Shown: piece by piece, positions 25,476 to 37,399 of the stretch
How positions within the stretch are numbered: position 1 is the first letter of the stretch
How the letters are laid out: the number at the start of each line of letters is the position of its first letter
Assembly (NCBI GenBank): GCA_031308135.1
Contig: JAHLJT010008756.1
Coordinates: 69,496,172 to 69,560,171 of the forward strand
Direction: 5' to 3'
DNA length: 64,000 nt
Origin: Acheta domesticus
Lineage: Eukaryota > Arthropoda > Insecta > Orthoptera > Gryllidae
The notes under the pieces: model-generated
Seen by the model: only the letters and a program-made list of their open reading frames with translations
The model's database searches: none
Told to the model about the DNA's origin: nothing
Position numbers and translations under genes: made by a program

Positions 25476-26089
25476 AAATATTTTTCTATATTATAGAAAA
25501 GTGCCAAAGTGTGTAACTGGAAGGTGAACAGAGATTGTCTCTCTTCAAATGTGTTTACAAAATAAAATTTTAACATAAAAATTACTAAAGAATAAATGAA
25601 CTACAAAAAAATATATATTTCTTACAGTAAATGAGCAAATTATTGAAGAACCACAGTTAAGCAAAGTTAAGAAGTTTAAAACTGCGTGGAAATGAAAATT
25701 GTACTCTGTAAAACTATTTCTCGATTTTCAACTCACGTTATTATTCAGTCTGTGCATTTCAACTGAAATTATTCAGAACCATCTGCTAATTCCGATTTAA
25801 AGACGTTTATTAAGGAGGAATATGAATACTGTTTGTACTACCCATAATATCTGCATATTTCAAGAAACATTCAAATAAATATTTATTTCAATAATGGAAC
25901 ATATGGAATTCCAGAATATTTACGACTTTCATATTTTACAACTAGAATTTAACGACCAGTTCTCCCGGATATCGCTCCACAAATAACCAAACACATTTCC
26001 CGTCATTTCTTCTGAAACATCGTTTCAAATACAGTTCAGCGCAGTGCTCGGAGTCTATGGAGCAGGGTTCTGGGCAGAACATGATTTAC
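25476..26089. other. AT-rich sequence upstream of the splice site, presumed intron
   Basis: It lies directly upstream of the receptor exon. No exon encoding a first nuclear-receptor zinc finger is visible here. Confidence 0.55.
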
Positions 26090-26345
26090 GGCGCTGCAAG
26101 TCAGGACTTCGCCTCATTACTCGCGACCTTGCCCCAGTCGAGGAGGGCGGGGCGGGAGCGGGGACGGTGGTTGGAAACAAGCGAGCGCGGCCACAGGCCA
26201 TCTGGGGGAGTGGGTGTGACATGGTGTTGGCGTGCGGTGGGTGGTTCTCGCGTTCACGCCCAATCAGGGCAACTGCGGGACTCAGGCTCGCCCGTGGGCG
26301 AGCAGATCGGTTGCCCGATCAGGGCAACTGCGGGTCTCAGGCTTA
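26090..26345. repeat. GC-rich island with a 55-bp-offset direct repeat
   Basis: ATCAGGGCAACTGCGGG at 26263 recurs at 26318. Both copies continue CTCAGGCT after one mismatch. The region is CpG-dense and lies in the presumed intron. Confidence 0.7.
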
Positions 26346-26989
26346 TTTGATCTTTCTTTCTATCCCTCTCCTTTCGCCTGCTTTCTTGTATTTATTTAAT
26401 CTCTTGGCATGTTCTACTCAGTTTATGTAATTTGGTCATATGTAATGTGGGTCGTGTGAACACCTCTTTCTCTTGATATGATTACACCATGTGTTGCTGA
26501 ACTCTTCCATTTTAATTCTATTTTATTATAATTTTGATCCATTTCATGTTACTCTACCCTCTTTACTTATGTCTACGACTTCTTACCGGCTTTTACTGTT
26601 CGTATATTTGACAATTCTCTTATAGGGGTTGATATAATTTTGTGTCTTTTTCAGCTAGTTTTCAACAGAAGGACATTTTTGTTGATTTCCTCTTATGGTT
26701 CACTTTTCTTTTTAACAATTTTATATAGTTCTGTTATTACTTCTGGTCTCCAAAAATGCAAATTTATTTGTTTTCACGCGTATTTCGTAAGACAATCTCT
26801 CTGCGATTAATGTCCTCCCTTTAGATAATGGTATGTTTATAAACACTTGGTCACTTTCTTCAAATTGCCTACTCCTGTACACTCTTGGCTTTCACTTAAT
26901 TTCCCTCTGTCACGCATCATCGTCAATTCAACTATGCATCGTCTTGCAGTATGCCAGCTCGTGGGCGGCGTAGTGTTCGAAGCCGGCGG

Positions 26990-27500
26990 TGGCAAAACCT
27001 GTTATGTCCGCCACACCGCCACCTCCATGCCTTCCCTACTCTCATCACTTCCAACGCCATGCCACCGTCATCCCCATCACTACCGCCAACGCTATTGCAT
27101 CCTCCATGCCAACGCCACCAAGGAAACCGCATCCGTCACCAATCCTGTTGCTACCCAACAGTCACCGTCACCAATGTCTGCAACCGAACTGTCACTGCCG
27201 TCAATGTCTGTTACCGAACCGAACTGACATCGTCACCGAATCCGTCACTATCACAAACACGATCACCGTCGCCGCCACCGTCACCGGCATCATCAACGTC
27301 ACCTTCACCGTCACAATTACTATAACCACATCTACACCGACTTCTACATCTTCACCGTCAACGTCGTCACCGTCACCGTCACCGTTAGTCACTGTCGCCG
27401 TCGATGATACCAATACAGTCACCGGCACCGGCACCGGCACCGGCACCGGCACCGACATCGACATCGACATCGACACCACCGACACCGTCACCATTCCACC
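26990..27500. repeat. CACC/GTCACC-rich low-complexity block
   Basis: Degenerate CAC, CCG and TCA triplets run through the block. It ends in a regular hexamer array CACCGG (27418-27452) followed by GACATC units (27453-27473). Thr/Pro-rich and Val-rich open frames across it are artefacts of composition. Confidence 0.8.
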
Positions 27501-27509
27501 GCGACAGCC

Positions 27510-27840
27510 ACCTCGGCGGGGGCTATCGACCAGCGCGTCCACTGTCCGCCGCCTTGGCCTCTCGCACGCTCCATTTCCCGTGGCCAGCGATGCACCTGCC
27601 CTGCCCGGCGCGGCGCGCGCGGCGGCGGCGGCGGCGGCGCCTGTGCTGTCGGCCCATATGTCCGCATGCCCCCGCGACGCGCCCGCTGCCTACCGATGAG
27701 GGGAGAGCCTGGGAACGCGCCACTCGCCGCGCAGCGCCGCTCCGCGCCGCGCGGGGCGATAGAGCAGGCGCCGCCGCCCCCGAGCTTTGTCGCGCGACGA
27801 GATTTCTCCGCGCAGCCTCCGGTGGAGGGGGGAAGGAGAT
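27510..27840. other. GC-rich CpG-dense island
   Basis: CpG-dense sequence with a GCGGCGGCGG run at about 27620. Open frames on both strands are not credible proteins. Confidence 0.6.
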
Positions 27841-28018
27841 GGTGGTGATGTATCTGCGGCGGCGGTGTATCAATTGCGGCGGTGTGGCGGCGGTGTATCT
27901 GCGGTGGCGGTGTATCTGTGGCGGCGGTGTATCTGTGGCGGCGGTGTATCTGTGGCGGCGGTGTATCTATGGTGGCGGTTTATCTGCGGCGGAGGGGTAT
28001 ATGTGGCGACGGTGTATT
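27841..28018. repeat. 17-bp tandem array (GTGTATCTGTGGCGGCG type)
   Basis: A 17-bp unit repeats several times, perfectly between about 27900 and 27970 and degenerately outside. Because 17 is not a multiple of three, the translations show a 17-residue period covering all three frames, which marks the open frame as an artefact. Confidence 0.85.
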
Positions 28019-28019
28019 A

Positions 28020-28145
28020 GTTACTGTAAGAAGGGATCATTTGGATAGACACTGCTTGGCCACTGGTGGCAACATAACTGCAAGTTATGTCCATGCACTC
28101 ATTGTGTCAGAGCGATCGTTTACAATTGACTTATTTTCAAATGGC
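28020..28145 (+). repeat. Dispersed repeat, plus-strand copy with shared reading frame
   Basis: It pairs in inverted orientation with 29760-29882. Read on opposite strands, both begin RTTACTRTAAGAAG and share GTCCATGCACTCATT. In a common frame one reads RRDHLDRHCL...VHALI and the other RRDHFDRYYL...VHALI. This is probably a fragment of an unidentified transposable element. Confidence 0.65.
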
Positions 28146-29759
28146 TTCATTAGTATCTCTTGTAATGTCATTGCCTTGCATGACGTTAATTTGTTTCCAA
28201 ACATGTCAAATTGACCCCTTCTTAGAGTAAGTCCTTGGTGATGGCGATAGTGCGTCTGTGGCAGATGCAATAGTGTATCTGCGTCACTGGTGTATCTGTG
28301 TCAGTGGTGGTAGCGGTGTAATGACAGTGGTAGGTATTTTTATGTGTGATATGGAAATTTGTAGTAACTGAATACATGCATTAATATCTATTTGATTATG
28401 CGGTGATAAAATGCGTTCATTCTTGAGACTCAATGTCTTCTTGTTCGAAAACATTTCTCGGGAAATTTTTTTCAACGTCTGGTCAACATAAAACAAAATT
28501 TCGAACTGAGTTCCGTTCAGAAAAATGGCTAATTGACTTTTTAAAGAACAAAAGTACTTTGAAATGTAAATAAAAAATAGAAAATACAAACACTAAAAAT
28601 AATTAGGTTCGTTTTTCTGGGTGCAGATAATATTTATTGATGATTTTATCTTATAAATACTTCCTGTAAGACAGTATATAACACGTTCATAACTTACAAA
28701 GTTCATTTAGTTTCATCAATTTTATTAGTAGTAGTTTATTCTTCTACAATAATGTTGACCAAGAATTTAAAGCAATTAAAATGTTGTTGAAAGATTAGAT
28801 GCATTAGTGATAATAATTGATTTTATAAATGCACGGTTATAGTTCAATTCGGATTAATTATATTCCAAAGTGGATTATGATTTAAAAATCACATCGGACA
28901 CAGTAAAATTATTTCCGAAGTGATAATAAACGTATACTAGGTCGGTTTCGTATTGCAATATTGAAATATTTTCTTCGACTAATGTGCCCACCAACGTTTT
29001 TAATTTATACGTATTCACTAAATACTAATCCTACGTAAAGGTAACTCAGCATATCCTAATGAAGGATTTATTGCAAAATATATAAAAAAAATGAAGATTC
29101 TCCGAAATAAAGGAATCACACATGTTACTAGTGGTTTATAATGGGAAAGATTCAATGTAATAAAGTTGTTAGAAGCAATTTGTCACACTCAGTTCTATTT
29201 ATAAACACTGAAGGTCACATGGTTACATTCACGTTTCAGTAGGCAAATAACGTTGACTGCACACACACTCTATAGCTATTGAATTCAAATAGTATATATT
29301 GTCAATTACATTGCAGAATACATTCACCTTTCTAGACGAAGTGCCTTAATCAGACCGACCATATATAGAATTCTCTCCGCACTGTTTTTACTCTTTAAAG
29401 AACGTTAACATTGCAGCTTTCAAATTGCAAACTCTGAAGTTTAAAAGAATCGAGGATTCTGAAAATACAATTTTTTATTTTTAAAGATCCTTGAGTTTTC
29501 TCTTCGAAATTCTTTTATTAAGAAATATTTTTCGTTAACAAAACACTAAGCATGACAGCTGCTGAAGATAATATCAAAATAAGAACATCAACATACGTTG
29601 AATAGGGACATACAGTAGGTAATTACATAGACGACAGCGAAAACTTTTCAAATGTATATCAGTAATTAAGAAATATATCGGTGGAGTACAACAGAAAACT
29701 GCAGAGAATTCTACAATCTTCCTTGAATATCTCTCCAAAAATGTATATTCGTAAAAAAA
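28146..29759. other. AT-rich non-coding stretch
   Basis: A short degenerate GTGTATCTG/GCGATAGTG patch at 28240-28325 echoes the 17-bp array. Nothing else can be supported. Confidence 0.5.
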
Positions 29760-29882
29760 GCCTACAAATGAACTATCTGTTAAAGAACGCACTGATAAAA
29801 TGAGTGCATGGACATTACCTGGAGTTATATTGCCAACAGTGGTCAAGTAGTATCTGTCAAAGTGGTCTCTTCTTATAGTAAT
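29760..29882 (-). repeat. Dispersed repeat, minus-strand copy with shared reading frame
   Basis: Reverse-complement partner of 28020-28145, about 1.6 kb away. The intact frame and many third-position differences suggest that both descend from coding sequence, but the protein is not recognised. Confidence 0.65.
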
Positions 29883-30367
29883 CTCTCGATCACTTGCAGT
29901 ATCATTTTTATTCACCTTTCATTTTTTCTGTGTTTTACACGTTTAAGAATTCGATCGTAAAGCCATTTAAGACTTTCATTCAAGAGTATTTTCTGGAGAA
30001 AGACGTGGAACGAGTGTCGATGTACTACAAAGTCTCCATTGTGCGCTAAGATGCTGGCAACCCCACAGCATTTACATACTGTTTTGGAAGTAGGTTCAAC
30101 GCATATTAATGTTCGTACGTATGTTTGTTTCAAATAGTTGTTTAATTTTTATCCTTGTATCAGTGTTCTATTACGAGACTGAATAGACTGAGGAGAATAG
30201 TCTGATGAGGATTTTCTTAAAGATGTAAGTAATGCATTTGACTATATACCAGTGACATTCGGTAATAGATATTTGCTTTTAATAAATCAATTACTTGATG
30301 CAAGAAATCGACAAATTGATTTACCAATAAGAGATTTAAGTACAGTGTACGCTACAGCAATTTTGAC

Positions 30368-30387
30368 CTTCTGCGCATGCGCAGAAG
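30368..30387. promoter_or_regulatory. Palindromic NRF1/Ewg-type binding site
   Basis: A perfect 20-bp palindrome contains TGCGCATGCGCA, the consensus of the NRF1 family (Erect wing, Ewg, in insects). It sits in AT-rich DNA about 5 kb upstream of the receptor exon on the gene strand. Binding is inferred from the motif only. Confidence 0.55.
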
Positions 30388-30639
30388 CTGAGATGTGATG
30401 CGCGACTCGAACTGTCCATGTGCAGAAGATCGATATTGCAGTTCGCTAAGCTCTGCTTAAAATACTCAATGAATTGATGTCATCATTATCATCCCTATCC
30501 TCAAGGCAAAAAGTGCCTTGTCGCTTCCGCGATGACAGTCTGTCCTCCGCTGTCCTCTTCATCTCAGCATAGTTTTTTTTTAAATGTAGTTCGTTGTTTA
30601 TAAACTAATATCGATATACCGATATACTTATGTAAGGCG

Positions 30640-31445
30640 CCGGAGCCGAAAACCGCAGTTTTGGCGGCGGCGGGAGAAGACAGCAGGGGCGACAGGGGCG
30701 GTGGCAGCAGCGGCGGAGCAGGGGGCGGCGGCAGCGAAGAAGAAGACGATCTAGAAGGAGTCGGCAAAGAAGAAGGCAGGACAGAAGGAGAAGCAGGTGG
30801 TGATAGTGGCAGCGGCGGAGGGGAAGGAGGATGCGACAGCAAAGAAAAAGAAGAAACAAGAAAGAAGTAGGCGGAAAAGGAAGCGCCGGAAAAGGGGAAA
30901 GGGGCGTTGAGGAGTGGCAGCGGCGACGAAGAAGGTAGGGGCGGCGGCGGAGTAAGAGGCGGCGGTGATGGCAGAGGAGGCGGCAGCAGCGAAGAAGACG
31001 GAAAATGAAGCGTCGATGAAGAAGAAAGGGGCGGCGGCGGAGAAGGAGGCGGCGGTGCTGGCAGAGAAGGAGGCTGCGGCAGCGAAGGCGGAAAATGAAG
31101 CGTCAATGAAGAACGAAGGGGCGGCAGCTGTGACAGCGCAGGCGAAGCTGAAGGCGGCGGCGATGGCAGCGGCAGCGGTGACCGCGGCCGCGGCATCGGA
31201 GGCGGCGCTGGTGGCGGGGACGGAGGCGGTGTGGCGCGGCACAGGCGGTGGCGAGTACGCGAGAGCGGTCGCCCAGCCAAGTGGAACGGCTCGCGTGCGA
31301 CGCCCGCGTAAACTTCGATGTCGATCGGGTCGCGGGACGCGCTCCCGTCCCCGCCACCCCCTCCCCCTATCACCGCTCTCCGCTCCCCGCGCTTCCCTGC
31401 TCTGCCGCTCGATGCTGGCGCGCTAGCTTGCTCGCACCGGCGCGG

Positions 31446-31476
<31 letters not shown>

Positions 31477-31640
31477 CGACGAAAGTGTTTGGAGATATAT
31501 AACGCGCTCGACACGCCGCGTTCCCATTAAGTAGACGCCCGCCGCCGCCGCCGCCGCCGCCGCCGCCAACGACGCCTCGACCGCCGCCGCGACGAAGCGG
31601 TCGTTGCTTTCATTGCCGCTACTAACTTGTCTACGGCTAT
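30640..31640. repeat. 1-kb GC-rich block: purine-rich triplets then CCG runs
   Basis: The first 600 bp is degenerate GGCGGCGGAGAAGGAGGC-type sequence. The rest holds (GCC)n runs at about 31446-31475 and 31538-31568. The minus-strand 316-codon Pro/Ser-rich frame and plus-strand Ala/Glu/Lys-rich frames follow from the composition. This is the largest island of the window. Confidence 0.75.
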
Positions 31641-31795
31641 CGCATCTAATTACGTAAGATCTCGACCGTAGTGGTTTCTGGTGTCTCGTAAATCATTTTT
31701 ATGCTCACAAAAGTAATTATTTGTGAATTATTAATAAAAAAAGTGGGTCAGAAACCTTCGATGTTTAGATTTTTTTATTTATTACTGTTCAAGTC

Positions 31796-31983
31796 GGGAG
31801 ACAAATTGAGAGCTTAGAGATTGTTCCGGTCGGGGCAGTGCCCCGCTGGGGGGCGGGAATCAGCAATGTTGGCACAGAAACTCACGATCCGTCGCTAGAT
31901 GAACCCCATAGCCTTTCGATACCGTATATACTATGTACTACGCTTAAAGAATTAATGACCTCATAAGTTGACGCTCCCGGAAA
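31796..31983 (+). mobile_element. SINE-like family, 3' half fragment
   Basis: It aligns with the distal part of the 57719 copy: CGAGAGCTTA-type sequence, GGGGCAGTGCCCCGCTG (a small hairpin), CTCACGA, then ATGACCTCATAAGTTGACGC and CCCGGAAAC. The tRNA-like head is absent. Confidence 0.65.
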
Positions 31984-32989
31984 CAAATTCTTCAGAGGAA
32001 GGTTCTTCCCATGCTTCCACCACTCTTAGTCACTAACTAGGCGCTATTCTCTTTCACCCCGTGATATGCCGAAGCCAACGCCCCCTCGTAATCGATCTGC
32101 GAACTCATGTCCTCTCACATCGCTCTCATTCCCGCACTTTTACAATTGATTGCATCGTTCTACAACTCTCATGCGGAACTGCTTTCATTTGCTACTCTTC
32201 AGATAGAGGTCCTGATCCAAGCGCCAAAAAGCCACAAGATACATTTAAGTTTCTTCTCTGGGGCATCGAAAAGAAGCAACAGCAAACTTCAAAGTTTCGT
32301 ATTAATTTTTATAATGATTAGATACATAATCATCAGTAAAAACTATTTAAAGTTTCAAAATGAATTCTTTACATTAATAACGTTAAATCACCTATTGTTA
32401 CCGGTTGAGCATCTGTACAGCGATGTAGACAGTTGAAGTCATTTTTTCCATGTGCAACTTTTCTGTGAACTCCAAATTTTCGAGTACGTGTGACGTTTTT
32501 AAATTTATTTTTCTCAGCTGTTGAAAAAACTTCTTTTTCTCCACTAGTTTTCGTAGTCTCCAAAATCAATTCTTGCTACGTTTGCGATTCAAGGTCTACG
32601 ATTATTGGTCTTCTAATGTATCTCGCTTCTCATAGATTTCGCTTCAAGAGTTTAAGATAAAGATTTAATTACGTATAGTTTGTTCTTTATTCGTACCTAC
32701 TATCATGTCTGTCATTCTGGTGCTTTTGTAATATTTATTTATTTATCGCATTTTTTGTTTTTATATTTACATTCCTCCGGGCCCAAATTTTCGTCAGTTG
32801 TTCGTTTATGACTTCATTACATTAATTTTTAACTCAAACTGTCTAGCAAGCTAACGTTCTTTTCCAGCAGTAATTAAAATGGTGTTTACTCATTTCACCA
32901 CAACTATTGTCGTGTTGCTCTATTTAATTGAGTCAGCAGCATATGTCACTCAAAGAGCTCATTGTCTTTCCTCGAGCCGTCTCCTTAAG
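31984..32989. other. Non-coding stretch
   Basis: AT-rich apart from its first 100 bp. No gene or repeat is supportable. Confidence 0.5.
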
Positions 32990-33360
32990 GACGGCCCGCC
33001 CACGCCCGTTTGCGTAGCCGGCGCCGCTCGCCCACTCACTCCATCGCCCACGCACCTACTTACCGAGCGGCGGCGGCGCGGCGCTGGGCAGTGCCTCTCA
33101 CTTTTATATGCGCGCGCGCGCGCGTCCACTGCGGAGCGCCTGTCGCCCGCGGCGGGCAGTTTCCTCTTCCGTCGCCCGCGGGCGGGCGGGCGGGTGGGCG
33201 TGGCGCGGCGCTGGCCGGCCCTGAATCACCTGCACCGCCCACCCGCCCCCTTCACCCTCCCGCCGGCGCTTCGCTCGCGCAACTGTCAGCGCCCCGCCCG
33301 CCCGCTGGCCCCCTCGCGCGTTGACCCGCCGCACAGTGGGCGGCCGTCAGAACACGGGCC
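32990..33360. other. GC-rich CpG-dense island
   Basis: CpG-dense sequence with a (GC)n run near 33110-33124 and GGGCGGGCGG words. It ends next to the foldback element at 33374. Confidence 0.65.
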
Positions 33361-33373
33361 AATAGATGTTATA

Positions 33374-33603
33374 CTGCGGTTTTCGTAACGTTGCCCCTCA
33401 AGGCCCGTCTTCACGATGGAATATGTCACGGTATTTCGCGTCTTTCTCAGTCGAGCCGCCAGTCGCATGATCGCGACCGTATCAAGCAGTGCTTGCGATC
33501 ATGCGACTTCTAGCGGTATGACTGAGAAAGACGCGAAATGCCATGTGATATTCATTCCATCGTGGCCAAAGGAGTTTGATGGGCAGAGTTAGAAAAATCG
33601 CAC
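33374..33603 (+). mobile_element. Foldback MITE, copy A
   Basis: The 230-bp element is almost entirely an inverted repeat. The left arm includes TTTCGCGTCTTTCTCAGTC and the right arm GACTGAGAAAGACGCGAAA. The centre carries GTCGCATGATCGC and GCGATCATGCGAC. TATA lies immediately outside both ends (33370-33373 and 33604-33607), compatible with a target-site duplication. It has no coding capacity. A second copy in opposite orientation lies at 43848. Confidence 0.88.
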
Positions 33604-33607
33604 TATA

Positions 33608-35039
33608 GATAGAGGAAAGTCGAGTAAATCGGAAAGAGCAGGTAAATAAAAGAAAGGTTTCTTTAGTAGTAAAAATTGATAAAATTGATATTTTTGATTT
33701 TCTGTTTTGTAAAATCGAAGAATTACCTCTTGATGATACAACTGCGGAATATAATCAATATTTTTTGGGAAGGGTATACAAAGTTAAGCGAAGTCACCGT
33801 TTACCCGATTTTGTCCTATTTTTTTATTAACTTCTACATTTTGAAGTGTATATAAGTGTAATAATTGAACAATGAAATAATTCTAAAATTAAATTATTCG
33901 ACTTCTCAGAGAAAATTAATTAAACGAGGAGCGTTAAGAATACTGCCTAAACGAGTATAATTTGATAAACCTAGTGAACTATAAACGAACGATGGAACAA
34001 GTCAAAAGTGAACTAATACTTTCTCAAAAATATTATTACATGTTAGGGACTGTCCGGACATAGTTTTCACTCATCGTGGTGAAATATACTTGAAATGTTC
34101 AGTGAATCTGAAACTCAAATTTTTAAGGAAATATAACATCGGTGTCATGAACAATTCAATTTTGTTTTGTTTATGAGTGACAAATGTGTGAGCATAGTAA
34201 TTACGGAGCTACATACATTTAATCTACCATGATCCATAATTGAAAAAAAATCGACTGATTTGAAAAATAATGATAATATAATTTATTTCAAACATTCGTT
34301 GTTTCCAAACAGTAAAACATGTAAACTATATTATTATAAAGGATGCTGATCTCTCGTCAAACGATAATCAGGCATCTGCTAATTTTTTCGTAATATTATG
34401 TCACACTAAACGTTTTGTCTAATTGAATACATATATCTACCATTCATGTGGTCCTTTATTATTTTTAAAGGAATATCTATAAAATTAATGCACCTGCGCA
34501 CATAAGGAGGGGATAATGCGGCTTCGGCCTCCTTGCAACCAGAGGCAGGTAACTCATATTCACTAAATTTGTTTTGTTACTAGTTTTCCAAAGTAACGAA
34601 AGTCTATCAGTATCTTAATTGAAAACACATAATTAACGATAAATCAACACATATTTTTATATTTTTTAATTCAGAATAAATAAAACATAAAGTCAGCTGG
34701 AACTCCTCCTTTAATCTGCTCTAACCAGAAAAATCCTATTGACATCACTGTAATAGATTTTCCGATTAGTAATCAGGTAACCAGTTAAAGTGGCCAGTAG
34801 CAACCAGAAGTAGCCAGTAGTAACCAGTTGAAGTAGCTATACAAATGAAAATTGTCAATAACAAGCGTAGTGAACGAAGTCAGTTAACTAATGAAGTTGA
34901 ACATAATGACAAGTGTATTACCAGTTATCGAACTAGCTATGTACAAGGCCACAAGAAGCAGACAGCGCATATCTTCCCTGAGAAATCAAGAGGCCTTAGC
35001 CCTTCGTGGGATTGTATAGGCTAATAATAATAACTACGT
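33608..35039. other. AT-rich non-coding stretch
   Basis: Only a degenerate AACCAG-type repeat (AACCAGTTAAAGTGGCCAGT and similar) at 34780-34835 is notable. Confidence 0.5.
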
Positions 35040-35540
35040 TTTCACGGCGGTTCGCCCCACTGTGCCGTGCCACCGCCGCCGCCGCTGTGAACTGGGTCGC
35101 ACAACCGGCCACCTCCTACTCCTCCTCTCCTCCATCGTCCCCGTCCCCGTCCCCGCTTGCACTCCGAATGAAAGTCCATCCCGCGCGCGTGTGTCTCTGC
35201 CGCCGCCGTCCGCACTCGCCCGCGCCCGCGCGCGCGCGCGCGCACTCACACACACATACACACACAGCGGGTCCGCGCGCGGGTCGTGGGAACGCCTGAC
35301 GGCGGGTCGCCAGCGAACCCCGGAGTGGGGGCGTCGGACGCGGTGAAAGAGGTGGAGGTGGCGGCCCCCGGAGAATGGGTAGGCGATGGAGGTGGTCCAG
35401 GTTGTGGAGGAAATGAGGTCCGGCGAGGCGGATCAGAGGAGGCTGTGGAAACAATACAGGCGACGGAGAAATTGGAGATGCAGTTGATTCGTGTGGACAC
35501 TGTGATGGGAGGAGCGTCAGAAGAAAGTTGTTGAGGCTCC
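35040..35540. other. GC-rich island with (GC)n and (CA)n runs
   Basis: CpG-dense sequence contains GCGCGCGCGCGCGC near 35229 followed by ACACACATACACACACA to 35265. Open frames on both strands lack domains. Confidence 0.6.
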
Positions 35541-36214
35541 GTACCTTAACACAATCGAAAGGTTGCAGGAATCGTTGGCAAAATTGGTGCAATTATGAAT
35601 ATTTCTTGTACCGAGGATATGGGGGCTTCGTTTCACAAGGAACGAAATCACATCCCTAACAAACTGCTAATCCTTGTGCCACTAATTCCCTGAATTGAAA
35701 AAGATGACCGATTTGCAATGGATTTTTCCTGGAGCTAGAAGATTTGTGCGATCTGAAAAACTGTAGAATGAAAAGGTCTAAAAAGATTGAAAGAAAAGCA
35801 GAGAAATATTGATATAGCTAAAGTTGCGTAGGCTATGAAAATTGTGCAGAATTAGGGAGCTCAAAGGAAAATAAAACACTTTTGTGTACAGAAGATTATG
35901 AAGTAGACGTCGGCGAGGAAGTACAGCGAAAAGTACAGCCAAACCAGGCATTGATATTTCGCACCCTAATGCAACAGGGCCACAAATCTAAAATCACTCT
36001 TTTCGCAGGAGAGCTTTCGAAAGTTTTCTCGAGTGCATTTAAAAATATTTATTGAGTTTAAAAAATTGAATTGCTGTTACTTGGCTATTTATTAAAATAA
36101 AGAAATGGTATTGTTGCATATCACGTAATGCAAAACGAGGAATTTAAAAATGGGTGTATCTCAATTTTCACTTTTTCGGAGACGTGGCCCTCTTGCATTA
36201 GGGGTAGGATTTCT

Positions 36215-36215
36215 G

Positions 36216-36246
<31 letters not shown>

Positions 36247-36440
36247 ATTGCGTGCGTGTGTGTGTAGGCGTACGCACGTGTATGTGTACGCGCGTATATG
36301 TGTACGCACGTGTATGTGTACGCACGTGTATGTGTACGCGCGTGTATGTGTACGTACGTGTATGTGTACGCGCCTGTGTATGTGTTCATGTACGAGTGTG
36401 TATGTGTGCGTGTGTGTGCGTGCGTGCATGTACGTGTGTG
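36215..36440. repeat. (GT)n microsatellite and 16-bp tandem array
   Basis: A GT run at about 36219-36245 is followed by repeats of GTGTATGTGTACGCAC (16 bp, with CGCG and CGTA variants) to about 36380, then degenerate GTGTGTGCGTGC. Confidence 0.9.
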
Positions 36441-37399
36441 TATATGTTCGTGAGTGTTTGGTAAGCGCGGCGTTACAGAACACCAGAGTAACCTTTCGCC
36501 GATTGCCGCCCCCACCCAGCGCCCTCGCCCCATCTGGAGCACGCACTCTCTTGGGCAGGTGTGTCCCCCACCCACGGGCTAGCGGCTGACCCGCGCGAAC
36601 AACCACTCCCCACTCTTCGCCCTCCTTCCCTCTTATCCCCCTCCCCCCCACTAGAGCGTAACTCTCCACAAAAGGCAACTCTCCTTTACATCCCCGTCAT
36701 TTTTTGCGTTTGTTGAGTCATCTCAGTAATATGATTTCGAATTTTTGGTCGTAAAACCGGAGTTTATGGTTCTTTTGGGCTGTAACTTCGCACAAGTGTC
36801 AGGATTAAGGTCTGTAAGTGCTGTTCCAAAGACGGATAAGATTGGTGGAGGTGGCGAGGAGAGACATGCAATTTCGACCCCAAAAGTCGGGATGTAAGTG
36901 TACGTATATGTACGTATGTGTGTATGAACGTAACACGCGCTAATGTCAGAGTAGTAGCTTTGGAGCTGAAACTTGGTAACTACGCCAGGAGTAAAATATA
37001 GTGCTGTTCCGAACATCATTAAGATAACCATTAAGAAGATCATTATTTTAATTTTTCGTGGTACTTTACACAAAAGCCTCTGTGACATTTTTCATTTTTT
37101 TTAAATACCTGCAATTTTTAAAATTTTTTTAAATACTACAGAGTCCATTAATAAAAATGGTGAAGTTTCAATTTTTACTACAATATATGAAATTTTGAAA
37201 ATAGCAAATTTCAAAATTTATTTTCCAACTTGTCCTACATTTCTACAAATAAAACCAGAAATTTCTTTCTCGATACCATACATACCTCAATTTTATATCA
37301 ATTTTTTTTTAGGAAAAGTCACGGGATTCTTTTCAAAATTGTCAGGGGCCCAGACTGCCCGTCTTAACACACCTTCGTGGGTTGGGAAATAGTTGATTG
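36441..37399. other. Non-coding stretch
   Basis: Mixed GC-rich (36480-36650) then AT-rich sequence. No gene or repeat is supportable. Confidence 0.5.

Noticed and set aside
30564..31514. 316-codon minus-strand Pro/Ser-rich frame and Ala/Glu/Lys-rich plus frames
   Set aside because: All arise from degenerate GGC/GAG triplets and CCG runs; several frames are open at once on both strands, as expected from composition.
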